Shown piece by piece: positions 16,768-25,250 of a stretch of 29,768 nucleotides of DNA. Numbering within the stretch: position 1 is the stretch's first letter; every line of letters starts with the position of its first letter. This DNA is from DATAES01 sp036257895 (GTDB lineage: Bacteria; Actinomycetota; Acidimicrobiia; Acidimicrobiales; JACDCH01). Under the pieces are notes generated by a model. It saw only the letters and a list, made by a program, of their open reading frames with translations. It was not told where the DNA came from and did not search any database. The stretch spans positions 1 to 29,768 of the forward strand of contig DATAES010000269.1 in the NCBI GenBank assembly GCA_036257895.1, given 5' to 3'. The position numbers and the translations under genes were made by a program.

Positions 16768-17793
16768 TCAGCCCTTGTAGTCGGTGGTGGCCGCGAGCTC
16801 CGCGGCTCCCTCCATCAGATCGAGGACGATCGGACCGAACGCCAGGAGCTTCTCGTCCGTGTCCGCACGTTGGAAGCCCTGTTCGAGCACCACCGCGAGC
16901 TTCCACTTGGCGAGGACGATGTAGTAGTCGATGTCGTCCACTTGGCGGCCCGACACGGCCGCATAGTGGTCGAGCACCTCGGCGCGCGACGGCATGGCGT
17001 ACATGTCGACATAACCGCCGCCGCGGGCCGCGTCCGCCATCGTGTCGTCGGGCCAGCTCTGCACCACCCATCCGAGGTCGAGCTTGGGGTCGCCGACGGT
17101 GCCCATCTCCCAATCGACGATGGCGGCGAGCTTCGCGGGCGCACCCTCCCGGTACATCACGTTGGCGAACTGGTAGTCGCCGTGCATGAGTCCGGGGACG
17201 TAGTCGATCGGGCGGCGGGTCCGCAGCCAAGCGGCGGCTTCGTCGAACCCCGGAAGCTCGCGACCTTTGATGCGCTCGAGGAACCCGGTCCACCGGTCGA
17301 CTTGCCGCTCGTGGAACCCATCGGGCCGGCCGAGATCCTGCAGGCCCTTCGCCTGCCAATCGACGTTGCCGAGTAGAGCAATGCCTTCCACCAGTTGATA
17401 GGCGAGGCCTTTCCGCGCCTCGAGATCGGTGTCGAACGGAGCCGGCCACGTTCGGTTCTCGAGCCCCATCGGCGACCAGCCTTCGACGAAGCCCATCAGG
17501 TAGAAGGAGCGGCCCAGCACGGACTTGTCCTCGCACATCGCGATCGCCGGGGTGTGCGGCACCTCGGTGCCGTCGAGCGCCTCGATGATGCGCCACTCCC
17601 GCAGGATCCCGTCGTCGCGGCTTTCCGGCGCAGTGGTGGGCGGGATGCGCAGTGCGCCGCGCACATCGCCGCGGCGGACCTCGTAGATCTCGTTCTGCGA
17701 GCCTCCGGAGATGTAACTCGTCTCGATCGGCGCGCCCGCAGCGCCGATGCCGGCGCTGTCCATCCACTTCCCCAACCGCTCGACGTCGATCAC
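16768..17793 (-). CDS. Phosphotransferase-family protein (ACAD10/11 kinase-domain-like, APH fold)
   Basis: A 341-aa kinase-fold protein. It shows the nucleotide-site SGGSQNEIYEV (29-39), the Brenner motif HGDYQFAN (H204, D206, N211) and the metal motif IVDWE (D227) followed by GDPKLDLG. This is the aminoglycoside/choline-kinase fold in the variety fused to acyl-CoA dehydrogenases in animal ACAD10/11. LvaA of Pseudomonas levulinate catabolism belongs to this broad fold and phosphorylates 4-hydroxyacyl-CoA, after which an acyl-CoA dehydrogenase-like enzyme acts. Two acyl-CoA dehydrogenase pairs lie nearby, so a similar hydroxyacyl-CoA kinase role is a reasonable inference. GTG at 17793 is the start. 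An antibiotic-resistance role is unlikely in this context. Confidence 0.88.
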   Translation of the reverse strand: MIDVERLGKWMDSAGIGAAGAPIETSYISGGSQNEIYEVRRGDVRGALRIPPTTAPESRDDGILREWRIIEALDGTEVPHTPAIAMCEDKSVLGRSFYLMGFVEGWSPMGLENRTWPAPFDTDLEARKGLAYQLVEGIALLGNVDWQAKGLQDLGRPDGFHERQVDRWTGFLERIKGRELPGFDEAAAWLRTRRPIDYVPGLMHGDYQFANVMYREGAPAKLAAIVDWEMGTVGDPKLDLGWVVQSWPDDTMADAARGGGYVDMYAMPSRAEVLDHYAAVSGRQVDDIDYYIVLAKWKLAVVLEQGFQRADTDEKLLAFGPIVLDLMEGAAELAATTDYKG

Positions 17794-17836
17794 CCTTGCC
17801 CCGTTTCCCGTCGCGCCGTCCTGCGCTTCCGTTCCG

Positions 17837-18412
17837 TCAAGTCTGCTTCAGGTCGTCGTCGAGCTCGATGCCGAACGAACGGAAGGCGAACGCGAGCACT
17901 TCGTACGCGCCGATGGTGAAGACGATGTCCATGAGCTGCTCGACATCGAGCTCGGTTGCGAGTGTCGACCATGTCGCATCGGTGATCCGGCCGTCTTGGA
18001 TCAGTTCGTCGGTGGCACGAAGTAACGCCTGATCGAGGAGCGACCAGCCCCCGGCATCCGGTCCGACGACGATGTGAGCGATCTCCTGTTCCGAGAGACC
18101 GGCGTCCGCGCCGAGCACCTCGTGCTGCCGACGCTCGTAGTCACAATCTCGCAGTACGGCCACCCGGAGCACGAGCAGCTCGCGCTGGCGCGGCGTGATC
18201 GTGGACGCGAACAGCACGTGGCCGTTGAAGGCGTTGAACGCCTGCGCGAGCTCGGGATGGCGTGCGAGCGTTCCGAGGGCGTTGCGTGCCTTCGGCCGGT
18301 TTGCGTCCTGCGACGGGAACGGATGACGAGGCTTCGGCGGCCGCAGCGCGGCCAAGGCGTCGCGCATCGCGTCCGGCCACTCGTGCACGGGCAACGGATC
18401 GATTCTGGCCAT
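17837..18412 (-). CDS. Carboxymuconolactone decarboxylase (CMD/AhpD-like) family protein
   Basis: A 191-aa helical protein. The core FNAFNGHVLFASTITPRQRELLVLRVAVLRDCDYERRQHEVLG (split here as residues about 60-101) has C90 and H97 in the C-x-YE-x4-H pattern of the CMD fold, which usually carries out decarboxylation, proton transfer or thiol-peroxide chemistry. It lacks the CxxC of true AhpD peroxidases. The ATG at 18412 has only a weak ribosome binding site. It leads the group with the kinase-like and reductase genes, divergent from the NTF2/dehydrogenase operon. Which reaction it performs is unknown; isomerisation or decarboxylation of a ring-derived acid fits the setting. Confidence 0.85.
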   Translation of the reverse strand: MARIDPLPVHEWPDAMRDALAALRPPKPRHPFPSQDANRPKARNALGTLARHPELAQAFNAFNGHVLFASTITPRQRELLVLRVAVLRDCDYERRQHEVLGADAGLSEQEIAHIVVGPDAGGWSLLDQALLRATDELIQDGRITDATWSTLATELDVEQLMDIVFTIGAYEVLAFAFRSFGIELDDDLKQT

Positions 18413-18457
18413 GGCAGCACGTTTTAGGCTCTCGGCACGGCGGCAGAGGAGAGGGTG

Positions 18458-18889
18458 ATGGGACAGGTGCCGGTGAGCGACGTCATCGAGATCGAACAGT
18501 TGCTGGCGGCGTACGCCGTCGCCATGACCAAGAACGACATCGAGGCCGTCGTGTCCGAGGTGTTCGCGCCCGATGGCACGTACAGCGCGTTCGGATCGAC
18601 GTACGCGCTGCACGACTTCCCTGCACTTGTCGAGGCCGCGCCCAAAGGCTTGTTCATGACCGGGACGCCGGCGCTGGACCTCGACGGCGACACCGGGAGC
18701 GGTGAACAGCCGTTGCTGTTCATCGATCAGACCAACCATCACATGCGCATGGGTTGGTACAAGGACACGTACGTGCGCACGGAGATGGGTTGGCGCCTCC
18801 AGACGCGGTCGATGACGTTCCTCCGGCGCAGCGGTGAGCGCGATGCCGGCAAGGCGCACGACCCGCTTCGTCCCGAAGCGACCGGCTGA
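18458..18889 (+). CDS. NTF2/SnoaL-like small protein
   Basis: A 143-aa protein with the alpha+beta-barrel pattern of the NTF2-like superfamily: an initial helix (VIEIEQLLAAYAVAMTKND), FAPDGTYSAFGSTYAL, then paired strands (QPLLFIDQTNHHMRMGWYKDTYVRTEMGWRLQTRSMTFLR, given by position about 88-128). The ATG at 18458 has GAGGAG 6 nt upstream; a GTG just before it is less well placed. Members of this fold act as isomerases, hydratases or oxygenase beta subunits. It is about 40 residues shorter than a usual ring-hydroxylating beta subunit and is far from the Rieske gene. It overlaps the next gene by about 47 bp. Confidence 0.82.
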   Translation: MGQVPVSDVIEIEQLLAAYAVAMTKNDIEAVVSEVFAPDGTYSAFGSTYALHDFPALVEAAPKGLFMTGTPALDLDGDTGSGEQPLLFIDQTNHHMRMGWYKDTYVRTEMGWRLQTRSMTFLRRSGERDAGKAHDPLRPEATG

Positions 18890-20033
18890 CCGGTTCGCGA
18901 TTTTGGACCTCGACGCATTCCGCAAGTCGGTCGACGACTGGCTCGACGAGCACGACGCAGAACTCGCACCGGCCTACGACGGCGCCGGCACCCTCGACAA
19001 GCGGATGGCACAGATCTCCAAGGTCCGGCGTCTCGCCTTCGATGCGGGCTGGGCGCGCTGGGGCTGGGCGGAGAGCGCCGGCGGCTTCGGTGGCTCGACG
19101 ATCCTGCGCGCCTACTTGAGTGAAGCGGTCACCGCCTGCGATCTCGTGGAACCGGGCTTGTACTCGATGCCCGAAGTACTCGGCCCATCGGTGCTCACGT
19201 ACGCGCGGCCTGCATTGTCGGCCACGATGCTGCCGCCGTTGCTCCGGGGCGACGAGGTGTGGTGCCAGGGATTCTCCGAGCCCGGCACGGGCAGCAACCT
19301 CGCGGCGCTCACGTGCCGGGCAACTCGCTCCGACGACGGCTGGCGGGTGACCGGCCAGAAGGTGTGGACGAGTCTGTCGCAGTACGCGCAACGGTGTGTG
19401 CTGCTCACACGTACCGGCTCCGTCGAGTCAGCGCACCGAGGCATCACCGCACTGTTCGTCGACATGGACGCATACGGCATCACGATCCGGCCCATCGAGA
19501 CCATGGACGGCGAGCAGGAGTTCTCCGAGGTGTTCTTCGACGACGTCGTCGTTCCGTTCGATCGGACCCTCGGTGGCGAAGGCGACGGGTGGGCGTTCGC
19601 GATGGACCTGCTCCCTTACGAGCGCAGCACCGCGCTGTGGCAGCGGGCAGCGTGGCTGCACCGTCGGTTGGCCGACCTCGTCCGGACTGCCGAACCAGGT
19701 GCGCTCGACCCGACGGCACTCGGCGAGGTGACACAACTCGTGTACGCGTTCCGCGCCCGCTCGCGCGCCACACAACATCGCATGGCCGCGGGAGGCGAGA
19801 TCGGCGCGGAGACCTCGATCGACAAAGTGCTCCTCGCGACGGCGGAGCAGGCGCTGTTCGACCTCGCCGCCGAGGCTCTGCCCGCGGCGATCACCGGCGG
19901 CGACGACGTCGCCAGTGAGCGCTGGCGTTCGGAGTTCCTGTACTCGCGCGCCGCGACCATCTACGGCGGCACCGCCGAGATCCAGCGCAACATCATCGCC
20001 CGACGCCTCCTCGACCTCGGCAGCGACCGATGA
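18843..20033 (+). CDS. Acyl-CoA dehydrogenase, FAD-binding catalytic-type subunit (pair 1)
   Basis: A 396-aa (from ATG 18843) acyl-CoA dehydrogenase. The FAD/substrate loop WCQGFSEPGTGSN, the substrate strand region FSEVFFDDVVVP, and the C-terminal YGGTAEIQRNIIARRLL are all present. The MCAD-type catalytic Glu position before GGT is not Glu; a Glu in LLPYERS (about residue 260) is where isovaleryl- or ChsE-type enzymes keep the base. The start is uncertain: GTG 18834 is in frame, but GGTGA 5 nt before ATG 18843 supports the latter. It overlaps the NTF2 gene at its start and the partner subunit at its end (ATGA). It probably pairs with the following gene as an alpha/beta heteromer acting on a bulky acyl-CoA. 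Confidence 0.9.
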   Translation: MPARRTTRFVPKRPADRFAILDLDAFRKSVDDWLDEHDAELAPAYDGAGTLDKRMAQISKVRRLAFDAGWARWGWAESAGGFGGSTILRAYLSEAVTACDLVEPGLYSMPEVLGPSVLTYARPALSATMLPPLLRGDEVWCQGFSEPGTGSNLAALTCRATRSDDGWRVTGQKVWTSLSQYAQRCVLLTRTGSVESAHRGITALFVDMDAYGITIRPIETMDGEQEFSEVFFDDVVVPFDRTLGGEGDGWAFAMDLLPYERSTALWQRAAWLHRRLADLVRTAEPGALDPTALGEVTQLVYAFRARSRATQHRMAAGGEIGAETSIDKVLLATAEQALFDLAAEALPAAITGGDDVASERWRSEFLYSRAATIYGGTAEIQRNIIARRLLDLGSDR

Positions 20034-20977
20034 TCGAAGGCGACGACCTCGACCTGTTCGAGCGGAGCCTCGAGCACGCAACCGCCAGCCACACCGGCCC
20101 GGCGCTCGATGCCGCGCTCGAAGATCTCGGATGGCACGACGCGCTCGCCGCCGACGAGCGCGCCGCCGTATCGCGATTGTTCGCGCTGCAGGGAACCGCG
20201 AACGTCACTTCGAGTGCGCTCGACGATGTACTCGCGCACGCGCTCGATCGCGACCGTCACGCCGTCGTGCTTCCAGCGATCGGACGGTGGACCGCGCCGG
20301 CGGCACTCGATCGCGGGCGACTCACTGTCGACGGCCTTGCGACCGCGAGCGTGCGAACACGCGCCGTCGCGGTGGTCGTGGCCCGCGTCGATGAAACGCA
20401 CTCGTTGTTCGAGTTCGATATCACGACGCTTCGTCGACGCTCGATCGACGGCGTCGACCCTTCACTCGCGTTGGTCGCGGTGGAAGGCGAGATCGACGGC
20501 GGGACGGAGATCGGGCCGGTCGACTGGCCCTCCGCAGTCGCTCTCGGACAGCTCGCGCTCGGCCATGAGCTCGTCGGCGCGTCGCGCCGCATGCTCGACC
20601 TGGCGCGCGAGCACGCGCTCGATCGCATCCAGTTCGGCCAGCCGATCGCGATGTTCCAAGCGGTGCGGCACCGTCTGGCCGACACGCTCGTCGCCATCGA
20701 GGCGGCCGACGCCGCGCTCGAGGCCGCCTGGCTCGATCGGGCGTCGGTCTCCGCGGCAATGGCGAAGGCCATGGCCGGACGCGCCGCCCGCACAGCATGT
20801 CGTCACTGTCAGCAAGTGCTCGCCGGCATCGGCTTCACCACCGAGCATCCATTCCATCGCTATGTGCGGCGAATCCTCGTGCTCGAGCAACTCCTCGGCG
20901 CGCCACGGTCGCTGACCCGCGAGCTGGGCGATGAGGTCCTCACCACCCGGTTGTTGCCGGCGCTCGTCCCCCTCTGA
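20030..20977 (+). CDS. Acyl-CoA dehydrogenase partner subunit (pair 1, degenerate)
   Basis: A 315-aa protein with only the C-terminal acyl-CoA dehydrogenase features: DRIQFGQPIAMFQAVRHRLAD (about 198-218) and the helical AGIGFTTEHPFHRYVRRIL region; the N-terminal two thirds are short and divergent and lack the FAD loop WxxGFSEPG. This is the pattern of the smaller subunit in heterotetrameric FadE pairs, in which the partner contributes part of the FAD site (the Q-F-G-x-P/R motif). It overlaps the upstream alpha-type gene by 4 bp (ATGA), so the pair is made in equal amounts. It is convergent with the crotonase gene, 12 bp away. Confidence 0.88.
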   Translation: MIEGDDLDLFERSLEHATASHTGPALDAALEDLGWHDALAADERAAVSRLFALQGTANVTSSALDDVLAHALDRDRHAVVLPAIGRWTAPAALDRGRLTVDGLATASVRTRAVAVVVARVDETHSLFEFDITTLRRRSIDGVDPSLALVAVEGEIDGGTEIGPVDWPSAVALGQLALGHELVGASRRMLDLAREHALDRIQFGQPIAMFQAVRHRLADTLVAIEAADAALEAAWLDRASVSAAMAKAMAGRAARTACRHCQQVLAGIGFTTEHPFHRYVRRILVLEQLLGAPRSLTRELGDEVLTTRLLPALVPL

Positions 20978-20989
20978 GCGACGCTGCGG

Positions 20990-21772
20990 TTACTCGGAAC
21001 GCTTCAGGTAGCGGTCCAGGTTGGTGCGCAGCTCGGGCGACGTGAACGATCGGTCTTCAGCGGCGAAGGCGAAGTCCAGCGCCGCGAGCACGGCTCGCTC
21101 GAGTTGCATGTTCAGGATGCGCTTCGTGTCCTCCGATGCTTGCTTCGGCAGCTTGGCGATGCGGTGCGCGCACGCGACTGCGTGTTCGAGCACTTCGTCG
21201 TCGGGAACGACATGGTTCGCCAGCCCGATCTCGGCCGCACGTCGCGCTGGAATGCGGTCGCCGGTGAGGGCGTACTCCTTCGCCAGCTGCAAGCTGGTGA
21301 GGACAGGCCACGTGAGCGCGGCACCGTCCGCGGCCACGAGGCCGACCAAGACGTGTGGGTCCGCGAGGTGCGCGCTCTCTGCCATGTAGACGATGTCGGA
21401 GAGGGCCACGAGGCTGCACCCGAGCCCGACCGCGGGACCGTTCACGGCAGCCACGATCGGGAGCCGGCACGCGATCATCCCTCGCACGATCCGCTGCCCG
21501 TCGTCGATCGTCTCCGCGCGCAGTGCCGCGTCGGTGGCGAGCTCGTCGAGGTAGTTAAAGTCGCCGCCGGCGGAGAAGGCGCGCCCGTTGCCGGTGATGA
21601 CCGCGACGCGCGCATCCGAGTCGGCGTCGAGTTGCGGGAACAGATCGCCGATCGCCTTGTGCAGGACGTGGTTCGTGGCGTTGAGGTCGTCCGGCCGGTT
21701 CAGGCGCACGATGCGAACGGGACCGTCGGTCTCGACCTCGACCTCCTCGGGCAGGTCGTACGCGCTGCTCAT
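20990..21772 (-). CDS. Enoyl-CoA hydratase/isomerase (crotonase family)
   Basis: A 260-aa crotonase. The oxyanion-hole segments are FSAGGDFNYLD (66-76) and GPAVGLGCSLVALSD (112-126). The two catalytic Glu positions of true enoyl-CoA hydratases fall near D138/H140 and D149, so the chemistry may be isomerisation, hydrolysis or C-C cleavage rather than simple hydration. The ATG at 21772 overlaps the upstream acyl-CoA dehydrogenase stop (ATGA). It is the last gene of the P450/dehydrogenase operon and would act on the enoyl-CoA made by pair 2. No thiolase or hydroxyacyl-CoA dehydrogenase follows. Confidence 0.9.
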   Translation of the reverse strand: MSSAYDLPEEVEVETDGPVRIVRLNRPDDLNATNHVLHKAIGDLFPQLDADSDARVAVITGNGRAFSAGGDFNYLDELATDAALRAETIDDGQRIVRGMIACRLPIVAAVNGPAVGLGCSLVALSDIVYMAESAHLADPHVLVGLVAADGAALTWPVLTSLQLAKEYALTGDRIPARRAAEIGLANHVVPDDEVLEHAVACAHRIAKLPKQASEDTKRILNMQLERAVLAALDFAFAAEDRSFTSPELRTNLDRYLKRSE

Positions 21773-22896
21773 GACGGCAGTCCCAAGACGCGCGTCGCCA
21801 CCAGGTTGCGTTGGATCTGCGCCGTGCCGCCCATGACGCTCTGCGCTCGGCTGTAGAGGTACACGTTCAGCCAACTCGCGTCGCCGCCCTCGTGGGGGAC
21901 GCCGCCGATGCTCAGCGCGGCATGACCCACCGCCTGTTCCACCCAGGTCATGAGCAGCTTGTCGATCGATCCTTCCGGGCCGTGGGTGATGCCGTCGAGG
22001 CGATCGGACAGTCGCCGGCTGACGTGTCGCTGCAACATGTTCGCCTCGACGATCGCCCAGGCGAGGTCGCGCCGCTGCTCGTGGTCGAATCGCGTCGGGT
22101 CCTGGTGCACGATGGCCGTCAACTGCTTGGCCGTCTTGCGATAACGACCGGCGAATCCGAGTTCGTGCGGCTCGCGCTCGTGACTGAGGATCGTCATCGC
22201 CAACGGCCAGCCTTCGCCGGGCGCACCGATCATGTTCTCCGCCGGTACACGAGCGCCGTCGAAGACGACCTCGCCGAACTCGCGGGTCGTGCCATTGATC
22301 ATCTTCAGAGGTCGCTGCTCGACGCCCGGCTGGTCCATGGCCAGCGCGAACACCGATAGGCCCTTGTGCTTGGCCACGTCGAAGTCCGTGCGTGCCAGTA
22401 GGAAGCACCAGTGTGCGACATCGGAGTTGCTCGTCCAGATCTTGCGGCCGTTGATCACGTACTCGTCGCCGTCGCGCTCGGCTCGGGTGCGCAGGGACGC
22501 CAGGTCGGAACCGGCACCGGGCTCGCTGAAGCCTTGACACCATCGGTCCTCGCCGCTGATCAGCCGCGGCAGGAAGCGCTGCTTGATGACCTCGGATCCG
22601 TGACGAAGGATCCCCTGCACGAGGTAGCCGAGATGCGGTCGAGGTGGTGCGCCGGCGTCGGCCAACTCCTCGTCGAGGATGACGTCGTACACGCTCGGTA
22701 GACCGTGACCGCCGTACTGCTCGGGCCACGCCAGACCGAAGTAACCCGCGTCGTACAGCGAACGGTGCCACACCGGTTGGGCCTCCCAGTACTCGTCCGA
22801 CGCCGACGACGGACCGAGGTGCGGGTTGTTGTCCTCGACCCACGCGCGGAAGCGGAGCCGGAACTCGTGCTCGTCGGGCGAGTCACCGAAGTCCAT
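21769..22896 (-). CDS. Acyl-CoA dehydrogenase, FAD-binding catalytic-type subunit (pair 2)
   Basis: A 375-aa acyl-CoA dehydrogenase starting MDFGDSPDEHEFR. WCQGFSEPGAGSDLASL (119-135) is the FAD loop, GEVVFDGARVPAENMIG the mid-domain strand, and MGGTAQIQRNLVATRVLGLP the C-terminal helix. As in pair 1, the residue before GGT is not Glu, and E240 in LSHERE matches the helix-G position used as base by isovaleryl-type enzymes. It overlaps the upstream partner-subunit gene by 14 bp and the crotonase by 4 bp. The pair likely forms an alpha/beta heteromer for a side chain or ring acyl-CoA. Confidence 0.93.
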   Translation of the reverse strand: MDFGDSPDEHEFRLRFRAWVEDNNPHLGPSSASDEYWEAQPVWHRSLYDAGYFGLAWPEQYGGHGLPSVYDVILDEELADAGAPPRPHLGYLVQGILRHGSEVIKQRFLPRLISGEDRWCQGFSEPGAGSDLASLRTRAERDGDEYVINGRKIWTSNSDVAHWCFLLARTDFDVAKHKGLSVFALAMDQPGVEQRPLKMINGTTREFGEVVFDGARVPAENMIGAPGEGWPLAMTILSHEREPHELGFAGRYRKTAKQLTAIVHQDPTRFDHEQRRDLAWAIVEANMLQRHVSRRLSDRLDGITHGPEGSIDKLLMTWVEQAVGHAALSIGGVPHEGGDASWLNVYLYSRAQSVMGGTAQIQRNLVATRVLGLPS

Positions 22897-23926
22897 CCGC
22901 GCCTCCGTCGCCGAGGTGCCCGATGCCGTGGTGCTCGAGCACTCTTGCCAAGTTGGTGCCTATCCCACCGAACAGATCCGTCGACAGCACTGCGCGCCGA
23001 AGGAAGACGTGCGCCATGCACTCCCACGTGTTGCCGATGCCGCCGTGCACTTGGATGGCGATCTCGCAGACGGCTCGCGCCGCTCGCGCGCAGTACGCCT
23101 TCGCCTCCGCCGCGGCTGCGAGTGCGTCCGCCGGCGGGAGCGCGTCCGCCGCCCATGCGGCATGGAGCGCCGCCGTGCGCGAGCCCTCCGTGTGCACGGC
23201 CGCGTCGGCGAGCAGATGCTGCACCGCTTGGAACGAGCCGACGGGGGTGCCGAACTGCTCGCGCTCGCTCGCGTAGGTGACCGTGAGCTCGGTTGCGCCA
23301 CGCATCGCACCGACGAGGTCGGCGCACGTCAGGGCGAGGCCGAGCGCCGTCCAACGTGTGAGGTCCTCGTCGTCGATCGTCGCGTCGGTCGCGACTGGCG
23401 TCGGCCTTGCCATCGAGGCCGCGACCGGTACCGTCGGTCGCGTCAGATCGACGCCGCCACCGCCGTCGGGGATGTCGACCGCGGCGAGTGTGTACCCGCC
23501 GGCTGCCGGCACGATCACGAGAGCGGTGGCGATGCCCGCGGTGTCCACCGCGACCGGGCCGTCGTCGCCGCGGGTCGGACCGCCGAGATCACTTGCGAAG
23601 GCGACGGTGTCGGGGGCGACGGATGCCGGCGCGCCCGCCAACCGTCGAAGGTCCGCCGCGAGGCTCGGCCCGAGGAACGACACGTCGGCGAGACCACGCG
23701 CCAACTCCTCGGCCACGATGCCTGCTTCCACCGCGGTGCTCCAAGGCGCGCCGTCGTCGGCCGCGGTGCGCAACTCGCGCCAGCCGGCCGCGGCCACCGC
23801 TGCGTCCAGCTTGGCGGCACGTTCGCGGTCGTCGAGCTGCGCGACGGTGCGCGGGCCGAGGTGGTCGACGACTTGCACGACCGAGTCGCGCAGCGCGCGT
23901 TGTTCGGCGGAGAAGCGGACGTCCAT
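22883..23926 (-). CDS. Acyl-CoA dehydrogenase partner subunit (pair 2)
   Basis: A 347-aa protein with an acyl-CoA dehydrogenase N-terminal helix domain (MDVRFSAEQRALRDSV), a shortened middle and a well-kept C-terminal domain: REQFGTPVGSFQAVQHLLAD (222-241) and QVHGGIGNTWECMAHVFLRR (about 292-311). The FAD loop with SEPG is missing, as expected for the smaller subunit of a FadE heteromer. It lies 6 bp downstream of the P450 gene and overlaps the catalytic-type subunit gene by 14 bp, so the four genes form one operon. Confidence 0.9.
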   Translation of the reverse strand: MDVRFSAEQRALRDSVVQVVDHLGPRTVAQLDDRERAAKLDAAVAAAGWRELRTAADDGAPWSTAVEAGIVAEELARGLADVSFLGPSLAADLRRLAGAPASVAPDTVAFASDLGGPTRGDDGPVAVDTAGIATALVIVPAAGGYTLAAVDIPDGGGGVDLTRPTVPVAASMARPTPVATDATIDDEDLTRWTALGLALTCADLVGAMRGATELTVTYASEREQFGTPVGSFQAVQHLLADAAVHTEGSRTAALHAAWAADALPPADALAAAAEAKAYCARAARAVCEIAIQVHGGIGNTWECMAHVFLRRAVLSTDLFGGIGTNLARVLEHHGIGHLGDGGADGLR

Positions 23927-23932
23927 CGTGCG

Positions 23933-25210
23933 TCAGCCGGCGGGTGCGAACTCGAGATGGAGCTTGGTCAGGCCGCGCAGCATGTACGTCGGCGCGTACC
24001 GGTAGCGGCGTTGACCGGCAGGGCCATGGTGCTCATCCGAGACCCGGATGTCATCGGTACGGTCGAGAAACCGCTCGACGGCGACACGGGCTTCCGAGCG
24101 CGCGAGCGGTCCGCCGGGACAAGCATGGATGCCACGGCCGAAGGCGAGATGCTCACGGGAGTTTCGGCGATCGACGTCGAACTCGGCCGGATCGGCGAAG
24201 CGGCGAGGGTCGCGGTTGGCGGCGCCGTTGAGGATCATCACCGTCGAACCGGCCGGGATCTCGACCCCGTCGAGCGTCGTGCCGACTCTGGCCAGCCGGA
24301 AGTCGCCTTTCACCGGGCTCTCGGCGCGCAGGCACTCCTCGATGAAATCCGGGATGCGCCGAGTGTCGTCGCGCAGCGATCTCTGCAGCTTGTCGTCCTC
24401 ACCAATCCGCAGGAATGCTGAGGCGATCAGCCGAACCGTGGTCTCCTGCCCGGCCGAGAACAGGTTCGCCGCAACCCGTACGACATCGATGGGCTCGGGT
24501 TCGGAGCCGTCAGGAAAGGTCGCCAGCGCGATCTCGGTGAGGAGATCGTTGCGAGGTTCGCGCCGCCGGTCTTCGATGTAGCCGGTGAAGCGGCCGTAGA
24601 GGAACTCGAGCGGCGATTGCGCCAGCGTCTTGTCGCGCGTGCTGCCCATGTTGCGACCGCCGTGGTCGCCCTGGAGTTCGGCACGGAAGGTCTCGTGGTC
24701 GGCCTCGGGAACGCCGAGCAGATCGGCGATGACGTAGAGGGTGAACGGGCCCGCGAACTCGCTCACGAGCTCGCATTCGCGGCGGCCGAGAAACTCGTCG
24801 AGCTGCCGGTCGACCCGGCGCCACATGAAGTCCTCGTTCTCACGGAGTCGCTTCGGTGTCAGAAGTCGCATCAGCAACCCGCGGTGGGCCTTGTGCTTCG
24901 GCGGATCCATCGTCGGCAACTGGTCGCTGAACGGAAGCTCGTCGCGGTGCAACTCGATCAGGTCGCTCACGTCGTCGCCCTCGAGTGGCACCGGAAAACC
25001 AGGAAACGGGCCGGTCACCGAGTTGCACGAGGAGAAGGTGGCGGTGTCGTTGTAGACGGCGCAGGCCTCGTCGTAGCCGGTGACCAGGTAGACGCCGTGC
25101 TTCGGCTCCTGCTTCACCGGGCATTGCGCGCGGAGGAAGTCGAAGTAGGGGTATGGGTCGTCGACAAGGGACTCGTCCCGGAAGAAGTCGATCGTGTCGA
25201 ACGCGCTCAT
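23933..25210 (-). CDS. Cytochrome P450
   Basis: A soluble bacterial P450 of 425 aa. The I-helix oxygen-activation motif is AGQETT (253-258), the ExxR pair is E292/R295, and the heme loop FGRGIHACPG spans 357-366 with the thiolate ligand C364. There is no N-terminal membrane anchor, so it depends on a ferredoxin and reductase not found next to it. The ATG at 25210 fits family length; the in-frame ATG at 25285 would lie upstream of the operator-like palindrome. It is the first gene of an operon with two dehydrogenase subunits and a crotonase, so it most likely hydroxylates or oxidises a carbon that then enters beta-oxidation. I cannot assign the CYP family. Confidence 0.95.
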   Translation of the reverse strand: MSAFDTIDFFRDESLVDDPYPYFDFLRAQCPVKQEPKHGVYLVTGYDEACAVYNDTATFSSCNSVTGPFPGFPVPLEGDDVSDLIELHRDELPFSDQLPTMDPPKHKAHRGLLMRLLTPKRLRENEDFMWRRVDRQLDEFLGRRECELVSEFAGPFTLYVIADLLGVPEADHETFRAELQGDHGGRNMGSTRDKTLAQSPLEFLYGRFTGYIEDRRREPRNDLLTEIALATFPDGSEPEPIDVVRVAANLFSAGQETTVRLIASAFLRIGEDDKLQRSLRDDTRRIPDFIEECLRAESPVKGDFRLARVGTTLDGVEIPAGSTVMILNGAANRDPRRFADPAEFDVDRRNSREHLAFGRGIHACPGGPLARSEARVAVERFLDRTDDIRVSDEHHGPAGQRRYRYAPTYMLRGLTKLHLEFAPAG

Positions 25211-25250
25211 CAGGTGGCTTCGGTAGATCGCGCGCCTCAGGCGCACGCGA

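Noticed and set aside
18458..18889. NTF2-like protein as the beta subunit of the Rieske oxygenase.
   Set aside because: It is short for a beta subunit, about 16 kb away and in an acyl-CoA dehydrogenase operon.
22826..24421. Plus-strand open frame of 531 codons opposite the P450 and partner-subunit genes.
   Set aside because: Same mirror effect; the minus strand holds clear P450 and acyl-CoA dehydrogenase motifs.
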